Source: Acholoe squamosa
Lineage: Eukaryota > Annelida > Polychaeta > Phyllodocida > Polynoidae
Length of the DNA stretch: 64,000 nucleotides
Direction: 5' to 3'
Assembly: GCA_949317995.1 (NCBI GenBank)
Contig: OX439048.1
Coordinates: 25,301,495 to 25,365,494 of the forward strand
Part shown: positions 11,946 to 24,600 of the stretch, piece by piece
How positions within the stretch are numbered: the stretch's first letter is position 1
Layout: each line of letters opens with the position of its first letter
Program-made: the position numbers and the translations under genes
Notes under the pieces: generated by a model
The model's database searches: none
Seen by the model: the letters and a program-made list of their open reading frames with translations, nothing else
What the model was told of the DNA's origin: nothing

Positions 11946-12186
11946 ATTGGGCCAGGGAGGCTGTTATAGCCGCCGTGATTGGGCCAATCACCGGGGCCAA
12001 TCAATTGAATTCAATTGGTCATCCTCTTGCATGTACTCAAATGGCGCCCCATAACCAAAAATGCTCCACAACGCATGCGCGACAGCTGGCTGGTTACCAG
12101 TGAGACGGACGTGACAGTGACTGGTTGCTGCGTCTGGGGGAGTTCCTCTTGTATAAAACCAAATCATACCTGGCGTCCCCTCAGTT
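11946..12186 (+). promoter_or_regulatory. putative GAD core promoter (CCAAT cluster, NRF-1-like site, TATA, Inr)
   Basis: Five CCAAT boxes in either orientation lie within 73 bp (11946, 11978, 11984, 11997, 12014), a pattern bound by NF-Y. A GCATGCGC core (12073-12080) resembles an NRF-1 site. TATAAAA lies at 12152-12158. An initiator TCAGTT at 12181-12186 puts +1 at 12183, with the TATA box 31 bp upstream. The predicted 5' leader of 169 nt then reads straight into the first GAD coding exon. An alternative is an unseen upstream exon spliced at the CAG ending at 12222. No transcript evidence is available here. Confidence 0.5.
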
Positions 12187-12187
12187 T

Positions 12188-12346
12188 ATGCATTGTAAAT
12201 CTCCCCTTATTTGTTCCTGCAGGTCAAAAGACAACCCCACAGAACCAGAAAGCATCTGCAGTGTGTTGACATTCAAAGGAAACCCAGCAAATCGGAAAAG
12301 GTTGGAGAAGAGCACAAACAAGATACTAAATGCTGTTCATTGCTGA
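12188..12346 (+). CDS. upstream ORF in the predicted GAD leader
   Basis: If transcription starts at 12183, the first ATG met is at 12188. It opens a 52-codon frame that ends at 12346, five bases before the GAD start at 12352. The encoded peptide is basic and unlike any family I recognise. Its likely role, if any, is to lower or regulate initiation at the main ATG. If the CAG at 12222 is instead a splice acceptor, this ORF would not exist in the mRNA. Confidence 0.3.
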   Translation: MHCKSPLICSCRSKDNPTEPESICSVLTFKGNPANRKRLEKSTNKILNAVHC

Positions 12347-12351
12347 GGGTT

Positions 12352-12613
12352 ATGAACAAAACCGTGGCGTCCAACTCAAAAGCGACACTTTCTACCCAGG
12401 ATCAAGAGAAGGAGAAGAAAGGATCAGAAGAAGAAGAAACTAATATGTCATCTGTCGAGGTTGGTATGAAGATGCATGAGCGGGACAGAAACCGTGCTAC
12501 TCACCTGTTCCGGACACAGAGTTTGGGGAAGAACAGCGTAGACCTGGAAACCAACTCCTGCCTGGGAAGTTTTGAGCCTGACTGGTCCAAGTTCGAAAAC
12601 GTGTTCGCAGCAG
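12352..12613 (+). CDS. GAD: GAD coding exon 1
   Basis: Encodes the poorly conserved N-terminus, rich in Glu and Lys, ending in [11 protein letters not shown], which aligns with the segment before DLLP in vertebrate GADs. The start ATG at 12352 is the first in this frame after the predicted +1. The frame stays open upstream to 12211, so a longer start through the acceptor-like CAG at 12222 cannot be excluded. The donor GTGAGT follows base 12613 (phase 1). Confidence 0.8.
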
Positions 12614-15600
12614 GTGAGTTACTTTCAAATCATTCAATAGCCTTAGTGTTGTAAGAAATAGCAGTTATTTCATTTTTATTTTCTGTATGATAAGGTCATT
12701 TTATTCTAATTACTTGGATTATGGATGCGCCACTGAAAGCTTTAAAAATCACTGTGGAGGAACATGAGGGAACCCTTCTGAGTACCAAATACAGAAATAA
12801 ACACTTCAGGCAGCTGGGATCTTTTCAGAATCTAAACACATCCAGAACAAAATATTATTGAGCAAATTAGGTCATACTACAAAGTCTTTTTGCCTTTTTG
12901 ACAATGTTGAGTGCTAAACATATACATCAACCCTAATGACGTGAAAAGGGCCATATCCATGCTCTTATTTTTCCCTTTTGCTCTAAAATGTTTGCCTTTT
13001 TTAGTTTTCTTTTCTCTGGCCGCCCATACTTAAGCTGAAAACACACTGTAATGCAAATAGTTGTAATATCAATCATAACGTAGCAAAGATGTAAGTAGAA
13101 TTGTTGTTAATCTGATCTAGTGTGTGACTGCTATAGATCTTACAATTATAATTTGATGGGTTTGAGTTCCCGTACTTATTTAACCTGTGATTGAATGTCA
13201 GCTCATAAATCGCCGTAACCCATTTGACCCTCCTCTGCAACATTTCATAGCTCGTCATATATCATATATACAGGTGAAATTTCTTTGCCTACCCCTAGAT
13301 ACCAAAAAGGTTATAATCAATAATTTCTGTATAAGCAAGATGTGGAGAGCAATGTCGGATCTCCCATATACATCTAAGATGCATGCAATTGAGCAGTTGA
13401 CTACCACGCTGCAAAAGATTGTCTTGAGGGCATTTCTCATTTTAATGCATAATTGAGAAACGCTCCCCAGAACAAAATTGTGAGACTTGTAGAATTCCGA
13501 ATCAATGGAATCCTATATAGACATCGTTCTAAAATGTCTGATTTTAATGCCCAAAGATTTGGAAATATATTACATGTATAAAGACACCACACTCATATCA
13601 TATTTCATCAAGTGCACTCACAATCTTGTAACACATCTTTGACTTCCAGTCATTGTAGCTGGAATTGATCCTCTTCTGGGTGAGCTCATCGAGGGTCTTT
13701 TGGTCGGCCCAGGCTGTTTGTGAATCAAATTAAACACTAACAACCGAAGGTATCGTTGGGTCAGAGCTAGAACCGGGGAAGTCACGTTGTTTGAATCTGA
13801 GTTCGAAATAAATAATTCTTTTCTTTGTAGAATTTCTAGTTTTTAATGGCAATGTTTTTTTATCACTGGTTATTTACAATGATTATTTACCTAATCACTC
13901 TGAGAAGGATAAATTCAATATTTCATTGAGACAAGATCTTGAGAGCAGATTTGTTACTCCAGTACAATTATATAAAATTGCACAGTCTAAAGTGAAGAGC
14001 AAAGGAACATGTTATACAAAGATAAAACATTAGTCATGACAAAAACGCCACAGGAGTGATTGATAGTATATTAGAATACTCCATGATTAATTCATTAATT
14101 TCTTATTGAGAACTCACAAGGATGTCTATACGAGGGGGCAATGTGGCAATGTGAGTCCTTTTAGAAGTTATAACCGGCTATAATTCCTGAGCTATTAGCA
14201 GCAACCTTGGGGTGTGAACATGCATACATGTATATAGATCTAAGCAGGTTTAATAGAACCAAGGATATTACGAAATATGACACCTGAGCACTCATGACTG
14301 CATTACCATTATAAAATGCTAAGGAAATACTGACTCTAGGCTATAGACTTTTCAGACTGGAAATAATCCACCCCACTTGCTAGTTCCTGATAACTTACAC
14401 TTCTTAAGTCCATGTGGGTACTTGCAGGCATGGGAAGAAGCAAGTATCTGAAGAGAAAAAAATTATGAGGATATACTACATGTATTTATAAAATAGATCA
14501 CTTTGTACAACATGAAAGATACTCACTGGGTGGCACACAACATGTTACATAGTCATGAAGCCTTTAATGGAAAATTATTCCTTTATATAAATGACATTGT
14601 ATTACTATGAATTACTGCAATGTACATGCATATTGAACTACAACTGGCATTTCAATCATTTTTAAGAGGATAATAATTATATAAAATTACTTACCAGACA
14701 TATAACATATAAGTGAAGACACTCCTCTCTCCAGCAGGTACAGATTCAAACTGACTGTTTGTATCTGTTAAAACTGACCTTTGGTCAGGTGGGGGGGGGG
14801 GGTAGTTAATCTATAATACCACTTAAGACTGAACTGGCATGTGTGTATTGCAAAGGATTAATAAAATGTGTGTCGATTGAACACACTTTTCAGGATCTAA
14901 ACACATTTCAGGATAAAGTGTGTATGTGTGTTAGAATATGTGTGTTAATGTCCAGAAAGTGAGTAAAATGTTAAAAGTGAGTTGAATATCCATGTGTATT
15001 ATGATTGAGTGTGTTCCTGCAACACACATTTTTTACAGTGTAGGGACAAAATTACGTGAATAAAGGCGATGGCTGAAGGCCTATAGACCTGAGTATAGGG
15101 AATAATATTGTGCGAATAATTATCATAATATGAGACTCCCTACTGTGTCATATCGTTTCCATGTTTTAAACATAGGAGTATAATTCATATCTAAAAGTTC
15201 TGATGTACAGACAAAGTTTATTCCAACACAAACCAATACATGTATAACATGTATAAAGGCCTATGGGACAATGCACCTAACAAACATGCAGATGTTGTTG
15301 CCCAGAAAGCGTTACCTAATGCATCACTGTGCATGGGTAAATGTAAAAGTAATTTTACACTTTACTTCATAGTTCACGGTGTGTGTAACATGCTGGCTTA
15401 ATTTGGATATATTGTGGCGCGATGCATCGGTCAATAATTACCAAAAGGTATCTCTAGATGACTTTTATGTCCAAAAAAGAATGTTATCTATTAGAACATT
15501 ATTATACTGTTAAGCAGTCTCGGGTCATCAAGGCTCTACAATCCGCCCACCTATCGCCCTATAAAAGTTGTTGGCAGGGGTTTCTCCACTCCTACTGATG

Positions 15601-18600
15601 CCTACTGATTCTAATTGTAAGTAATAATCTATTATGAAGGCCCTATCGTTGGCTGACTTTGTATTTCACGTAGAACCGGGGCCAGTGTCCCTGGGTGCCC
15701 GGAGACAGTTTGAGATTGAGTGATGATGAAATTTTACAGCCAATTGGCCTTAGATAACTATGGCGCCTGAAAATAGAATTTGACAAAAAGGAATCAGGGG
15801 AGGTACATTATAACGTGGCATGCAGTTTGAAATAAATCGAGATGGCATTGTACGTATTCTTATCTTCAATTCAGATAGTCAGTATAATCGAAACCAGGTG
15901 GTCAAGGAGGCAATTTCTTAAGGTACTACGAGCAATCATTGCCCTACGACTCCAAATGCCAGCGTCATTTCTATTGGGATTTTGGTACGACTTGAAGCTG
16001 TTAAGAAATGGCCCACTGAAAAACCAGTAAATTAATCATAAGAAAAGGCCCAACCAACTTAAAGTCTTTCCTATGTCACACCTTTTTTGTTAATATTTTA
16101 TCAGCTACTAGTGTAGGTAGCCAAAAGGTGGATTGCGTCTATGTCAGAGATATAAAGGACAAAGACCACTACTTGAAGCTTGAAAGGACTGAGTACACCT
16201 ACTGTTTATCATTGTGAAATATTAAATGCCTACTTATACAGGAGAATAGCCAGACAAGGATACTCGATTAAGGATTTAAGATGCACACAATGTCATAGGT
16301 AAAGCTAGTACTTGTTAGGATTTCACCCACTACATGACGCTATGATATGAAGGTCAACTATAGATGATAGAGGAGCTCTAAGGATATTCTATTCATACAC
16401 ATAACAAATAGAGGATTTAATCATTTACATTACTCTTTAAGGAATGAAATGCCACTGGCTCTTATTCAAAAGCATCATAACACCACATTTATAGACAATG
16501 GCGGAGTAATGCTGTGTATCAGAAAGAGAGAAGGGCGGGGGAGGGGCTCATGCGCACATCATGGGATCCTAAAAAAAATCTTGATACAAATCACCGATAA
16601 ATAAATAAAAGTACCGGTATCTAGTTGTACAAACTATGGATGAACTCACTTTTCTTGGCTGCTAGTAGTATAGAGAAATATGCTAGTAGTATAGAGAAAT
16701 ATTTATTGGGCGTGGGCGATATTTCACGGGGTTGGCATTACTTGCTTTGAATTAAGGTTGGCAAGAAAAGGAAAATTTTGACTTTACCCAGGAATAGGCA
16801 GTTACCCTTCCAGTGGGTCAAGCTATACTGTGCATGACGTCAGAGGCTACGTCATGGACACTGTGCGACACGAAAGGCACAGTGGGGACACCAATGAGCA
16901 AAACCAAAACCATTAAAAAGAAAACTAAGTATGCAACCCTAATCCCCCCACCCCCAGTACTCTATCATGGGTCGTTATATCCACAGGACTAGTCAGCCTA
17001 ACCCTGGGAACATTCTAATCTATGTGCACCCAAACTGTACCAGACTGGGTGAGCTGCTGATGGTGACTAATCCAACTGTCCATCCGTGGTAACCAAGCCC
17101 CTGCCCCTTCCACTCCCTGTCACCCTCTCCTGTTAGGCCCTCTAATTCACACTGGGCTCTGATGCTAAACTCCTGCCATCCAACACAGCCTACTGATAGG
17201 GCTGACAATGTTCAATTCGCTGAGCCATTGTCAGATGTCACAGACGCCATTATCGGACCCTACTATCCCTGGTCGGTTACTGAAGACCACCTAGATACAT
17301 ACATCCGGAGAGTATTTCTCAAGCTATCGCACGCAGCGCCTAGAGAATCTACCCTATAGTAACTCTATGGGAAGGTACCAGGTGGCTGGCTGTATCAGAT
17401 TGTTATAGCACTAACCACACAATCTCCATTGTTCTAGTCCTATGTATGGTTTGTGAATGAGTGCCTCTGGTATTCGTGAATATAGTATTAGCTCAGAAAT
17501 GTAGTGATTAGGTGTGATCCTACCCTGAAGGGGTCTTTGCTGGCCACTGCTGCCATGTGTCAATAAGCCTCAGGCTAGGGGGTGTTGGGGCATTGTTGTG
17601 TTGGTGTCAGTAGTGGGAGGAACTGAAATCGACTGCAATATCCACCTATAACTATATATAATATATTATATTATACTAAAGCAGGTTTTTTTTTATTATG
17701 GTCATTCGGGGTCAACCTATCAGAAGCGGGCATTGCACCACCAAGACAATCATGTAGTTACATCTTATTTTCATTATTTCTCCCTGCACAATTTCCTTCT
17801 TTACTCAGGGCATTTATCAGGCTTCTGTGGGCCTTTGAGATAATATTTATCACAGTTTTCTAAAATATAGCATTTCTCACAACTGTCCACTCCTTGCCTC
17901 CTGAAATCACTGCAGGCCTATGGTTCATATATTTGCTCCCATGGCATCCCCGCAAACATGCCGCTATCTGGATATTAGCAGAATAAAAATGTGCATTCAA
18001 ACCAAATTATTGTTATGCCAAATCATTCAGGTGTGAACAAAACAAATGGTAGCTGACAAAATTATTACTTTGAAGAAGCCACTCCCAGTGAAACCCCTTA
18101 CTCGCTAACACTGACCATAGCAACACAATGCATATTCCCACCCTATAGCCATGAGTTAGGGTCAACATTTGCTATCAGTTACATACCACCTCCATGATAT
18201 CCCGCAGATGACGATGGAGCTTTCCTATTATTAGATGCCGTGCCATTGATCTGAGAACTCTCATGTTTTCACAGTCAACGGGTGAGGAAGTAGAAACAAA
18301 GAGGCCAGGATTGGTGCGCTTTAGGGGGTGGGGTGGGGATGCCAAAACTACTACCCTAAAGGGGAGAGTAAACTGAAGGGACCTAAGGCAGAAGAACGCC
18401 CACTGCCTTCATAGTGAAAGAGGCAATGGCCATTGTCTTTCTATACAAAATCCAAAGGATAGGTAAAATGGTCGCTGAATATTACAGGATGTCCATATCA
18501 GATTAACAATTCAGGTTTAAGCCATATCACATTGTGTCACTGAACTAGCAATTACATGTATTGTGTAAGCCAGGAGACTCCCAGTGGGGCATGTGAAAGT

Positions 18601-21600
18601 GAAAGTGCATGCTTAATGTCGGCAAAATGCATTGATCCCTTTCATTTCTTCGTTATGCAGATGGTAAATAGGATATGGTACAAAGTGTATGCAGGAATTC
18701 CCCAAATAAAATATATCCTCTCGAAGGCATTAAAAACAGCTCTCTACAAAACAGATAATTGGATCTCAACTGGCCAAAGCAATGATATATTTTCGGGAAA
18801 AGATCACATTTTAATCGATTAATGACCGAGTGATCAATTTTCTTCTCTCAATCAATTGTGCTGGCTGGTGCAAGCATAAAGGGCTGGGTCTAAGAGGCAG
18901 CCATATTGTATAAGTCCATCAAAGTCCCTCAATCCCCTGTAAGAAATGCCTGTTTGATATTCTCTTCCATGGCACCTGCATGACAGACCAATAAAACTCT
19001 GGCAAATATCTCTCAAATTAATTGCTGCCTAACGCATATAGCTTCATAACCGTGAAGGCTACAAGCCCTGCATCCTGGATATTAAAACACTGACGCGACA
19101 CCTAGCGGTCCTAGTGCGTAGTAATGGGCTGGGTCTGGTGTCACAATATGCAGCTGGTGTGATATTTTACCACGTAAGATTGCTGGGGCGCCTCCTAGTG
19201 GCATTGACAGGAGACACAGGTGGGGTAATGTCAAGGGCTGTCAGTTTTGGGGTTCCAAAATGAAGGCAAGCATAAGAATATATTATACCAATACCACACA
19301 AGGCCTCCTCGGTCGAATTTTGTGTAGGAATTGTGTGGCCAAAGTCGGCCAATGGGGCCCAGTGGACATTAGCCGAGGCTCCACTACGCGATTATTGCAG
19401 AGAATCACAGCTATTCTCAGGAAATGTGATGCAATACAGGGCAGAGATTGGATGTTTATTATGATGTTTGTTGACCTAGAGATGTAAATATTTCCCTGGT
19501 CGTTTTAAATCATGGGGTGTTGAGAGAAAAATCACCCCAGATCTGAGAATCACTGGTTAGATATTCTGTGTGAGTTACAATTTAAAGGGTTCACTAAATA
19601 TTATTTTCAAACAAAAATAATATTTGCTTTAAAACTTCTTACATAAATCAGTATTATTTTATTCAGGGAGTAGGATAGCATGTTGAGGCCTTTAATTTAG
19701 ATACTGATAATAGCCTCCCCTTCTAGAAATAAGAAACACAAACATATCTTACCATTCCTTGTTGAGAAAGACAGCACAACCCAAAGGAAAATAAACATTC
19801 CCTATTTATAAACAAACACACTTGCAGTCGATATAGCTGGCTATAGGATCTTATGTTTACAATCATACAGTATCGACGGCCTATACCTTAACCATTGACT
19901 GGTCTGCCTTTCATGAGAATATGCTAGAAAATCGCGTAGTGGAGCCTCCACTTATTGGTCTAACAGAGGGTTCACTGAAAAAAGTCTTCCTGACAAAATG
20001 ACATGTATATCCATGTCAACTTGAATTGACACATAGAGCACATGTCATTGGGACATGGCACATATGTCACCATGACAACTGTCTTCATTACGCATGTCAA
20101 GTGGAGTTGACGAACCAAATGTGAGAGTGTCAACCTCATTCAACATGCCTTTCATGCATGTCATGTGGGAGACAATCATGACCTGTGCAGTATGTGTCAA
20201 AGCGATCAGTCTCCTTTTCTCTGTGTTGGGAACCCCACCTCCCGGGGTCAGAAATAGGGTAATTCTGTTATCATACACAATGAAATTCTTTTGGCTTCAA
20301 ACAGACAGCATTGCCCAGCATTATCTTATAGCATTGTCTTCCTCTCTCATACTTTGTAAACTGTCTATAATGGTACACTATAAAAAATGTCGTCCAAAAA
20401 CCGCTGAATTCCTTGTCTCAAAGTTGCCAGAGATTCTTTGTTATTTTCACAGTAATTTCATATTCCAGTGTATGGTCACTAGGGGCTTTTTGTAAAAACT
20501 ACACTGGTTCACTGCACTAATTATGATTAGGATGGTTCACTCTTCATTTTTACTGGGATCCCTGTGTGGTGTTTCACAAGCCAAAGATAATAGAATAGCC
20601 ATTTCTATAACCATATTATGACTATTGTAAAGTTACAACCACTCCTATCTTGGTCAGGACATATTAAGAAATATATTGGAATATGCTATTGGCCTTTGTA
20701 GAAACACCTGCTAGTGTAAGCCTAAAACCAATCTTAAAACTGCTATCACATCTGGTTATAACCAGTTGTAAATATGGCCATCTTGTGAAACACCCCACAT
20801 TAAACTTAGATTTTTCCAATTTTCTTCTCTGCCTTATATCTATAACACTGAAATGTTCTAAACAAAGATGTGGAAGTAATGATAATACTTAGAATACCCA
20901 AGGGTATAACTAGAAACCATTTTATAATATGATTGTTGCCATTATACCCATAATGCAATGCTCCAAATATGAGATTTTGTTCATTTTTAAAGTACTTTCT
21001 TATTTTAAGGGTCTGAAACCCTAAAATTATGCAAGGGATCATATTTCAAAATTATTTTCAGATGAAACATATTTATGTAAGGTATTTTCTGAGAAAGTAT
21101 AAAAAAAAATCCATGTACTGTGAATACTGTTTTTAGGCAAAAATGTTATAAAATTAAGCCAAATTGTTCCTACTTGTTGCAATTTTACCCAGAATGCCAT
21201 GCCATACAACAACATAACTATTTTTATAATTATCTTGGATAAATGGTTTTGTGATCAATGGTTTATATGAAGAAAAATCAAGAAATTTTTCACATTTTTT
21301 TCCTTATTTCAGAGAAAAAAAAGAAAAAACTTTTATTTTTCAAAATTCCATATTTTAAAAAATAGCATGGAACCCCCCATTTTTCTTTTCATATATCAAT
21401 TCTGTATGATTTAAGGTATTATAATTATATAATAGACACAACCAGGAGAACAAAAGCAGGTTCAGTAGTTTTATTTCACCATAATAATTGTAGTATGCAT
21501 TAGATCACAACGTTTCGGCGTTCAGGCCTTCATCAGGTGATTTAAGGTACTTACACACCAAAAATGAAGAATTTCTATGTACTTTCACTAAAGAGTAGCG

Positions 21601-24600
21601 ACCAACCTTAAAATGTGAGCAACCCTGAGTCTTTAGAAGCAGACGATATTAAAAATCTTTCTTTCAGACTGCATAAATAGAAGGAGGCGGCATATATTCG
21701 TGTAAAAATACCCCAGTATGGGTTTGATGCAACTGCTGAGGTACCAACAAACTTTGAGAGATCTAGAGGTAAACTAGTTCTCCATCCCCTGAGTATACTT
21801 ACCAATCCGATGACGTCATATGTCCACATCCACTCTAAACCCATCCCTTCCACATACCCACACCTATCCTTAAGTGTATCTCCACCCACGAGTTAATCCC
21901 CAATCCCCTCCCACCCTGATCCCACTTTGCTACTTTCCCAAAGTAAGCCTGCAAACTGCTTGGCAGTAGCCTTATGCCTTGAGAGGCACCTTCATTGAAT
22001 GCCCTGAAACATTCCAACCCTCCTCCCACTTATTGCTACGCCTTCACCAACTCCATGCTCCTGTTGACCTGCCCCCACCCACCCTGGAGATGTCAATAGG
22101 GGGCACCCTGCATGCCTCCACCTAATGGATAGCTCATCGTGAGCTGCTCCAACCACCCGGTGTAACACACAAACAGGTCCTATCAGATATTTGTTTCCCA
22201 AAAGCTCCTACAGAATGGTGTGCCCCTGTATTCAACTTTATTCCAAAGTAGGAAAAGTCCTCCTATATGTTATAACTGTTATTCTAGGATATATCAGTTA
22301 GAAGAAAATTAAATAGGGCAGCCTATAGTGAACCAAAATGGTCTCCTGCATCATTATGCATTAATGTGCGACATGTTTTCCCTCGTCAAGCTTCGCTGAA
22401 ATTTCCCACCCTCTCCTCCTGCTCATCCTCCGAAAAGCTGCTTCTTTTTTTCTCCCATTATAGCGCAGCAAAAGATACCTAGATAAAATAGCATTTCGTT
22501 CTACAAAACTGACTAGTAATTGAAGAAAGCGTACGCACTTCATATTTGGCATATGGGATATTTGGCGTCTATAGATAAAAGCATTTGAGATATTTTTAAC
22601 CGCCCAAAAATAGATTTGTAGCTCAAAGGGGTAGTTATAAATATATTAGGTAGTGCTACACCGGTTATGGCGGCATTGAGGCGAGACGTGGGGACTATAG
22701 GAGGAATAAAAGATGGGTGCTGGTGGGAGGCAAGAGTAAGAAGTAGGTAAAGGAGTGGGTGGGCGGCAGAAGCAACACGTTTCAGAGAGGAAGGGTTCTT
22801 GTTCCCAGGACTTAAGTATCGATGGTGTGGATAGCTGGGGCCCACGCTTACACCCTCCCCCTCCTCCCCCCCCCCATCCTGCACCCCTCTCATCCACCCC
22901 TGTTTGCCGCCCTGCTGACTGCCAGAAGCCGCCTTGGTGCAAGCTGGTGCAGGGGAACCAGGCAACGCCCCCAGCCCTAAGTGACACTCACTTTGGGGAC
23001 AGCAAATACTTGGCTTGGTAAATCTGATGATGTGAGCACAGCATAGCGGTACAAGACAACATAGGACAATGATCGTCGTCACGGTAGGCACCAACGGCAG
23101 CATCACCACAATTGCAGAACTATTGCATATCCATTATACATAGACCAGAAATCCTGATTCCTAAATTGGAATTAGGGTCAACAAGATAAGGGAGCCATAA
23201 AAAAGGGGGGATTGCCCTCCTTATCTCCTGATTTGGAGGAGGTGTTTGGCACACAGCACCTCGTTTCCTGTGCAAACGAAAAGAAGTTTTGCACCACAAA
23301 TTGGCTGGAAGTGGTGATTTGCAAGAACAGAGGGAGATAACAGTAAATTGGACATTGGACCTCCCTCAGTGGAAGTAAGGCGCTGTAAGTATGGGCATAT
23401 GCCACCCTAAAACATGTCAAAAGTCAAAACAGGAACCACTCGTGGGAAAGGAAGCGGAAGTGACTCATGCGCATGAGCAGGAGAAAAAGGAGATCGCAGA
23501 GGACTGTGGGACAGGACCTGCATTATGTCCGGCCCTTTATTTGTACTCAGGTAATTCTATCATACCAATATGTCTGTGTCATAATTTTCCTTTGCAGTTG
23601 TAATTATTTTTTCAATCAAGTTTTAGATTATCAGTCTCACCCTCATAGTTTTAGACTTATAGGACACAGTGATACCATTTCTTAAAATTATATTCATGAG
23701 GATATACTTTTTGCCCTACATTCTCTTAAAGAATGTTCAGATTAGAAAGGAAGATTCGCTCAACGTCAGTGGACAAAGAACTGAAAGGACAATAAGCTTT
23801 CTCATGTTTACAACCAAAAACAGATATGGCCATCTGAGGACACTCTCAAAGCTTTTACGCATTTTGACTGATTACGTAAAGTGAACCTTTATTCCGTTCT
23901 TATGAGGTACTTACACGTGCTTTAACTTTTAAGCCTAAATTCCATGATCCTCTCCAGCTAAACCTTTTTTGGCCAAAGCCCTGCACTATGACGTTGTTAG
24001 ATCGATTGCCTCACCTTATACTTTTCTGTATTATGCATTATGCCCACTAGGTTATTTAAGTAGATTGGAAGGTGTTGCTTTTATGCTAAATTGAGCTGGG
24101 AATAGGTTCCCTCTTTGCCTAAGAAGTCATGCTCTGCTTCACCATTCAACTTCCACTCACCACATTAGTCTGAAAAGCCACCTGCCTTGCTTATGTGTCA
24201 TTTTCAAGGAAATTGTTAGAACTTTAGTGTTCTCAGTATAGACATAGATAGACAGACCTCACTGACATGCCACAGTACTTACCCAAACAATGAAGGTACT
24301 AGACTGATTGACTAATCCAGACGAGGTTCCCACTCACCTGACACTTTTCTAGTACCGGACTGGCATGACCACTTGTGTGCAACACAACATAAAGGTTAGG
24401 ACTACGAGGAAAGAGAGTGCTTCAGGTGAGGCACTTCTTAGGCAAAACTACCTTTTCCCATAAAAGCAACATCCTCCTGTATAGAGAACAACTAACTTTA
24501 CAAAATTGCATGAAGCGCGTGTGAGTTTACCTGCCTGAGCTATTGGCATATTTGTGTATCGTTCCACCTCTAGGGGTTGATTCAGTCACAAATGGTCTGC

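Noticed and set aside
22540-23109. 189-codon minus-strand frame
   Set aside because: It crosses a composition-skewed G/C-run stretch, overlaps open frames on both strands and has no recognisable motif.
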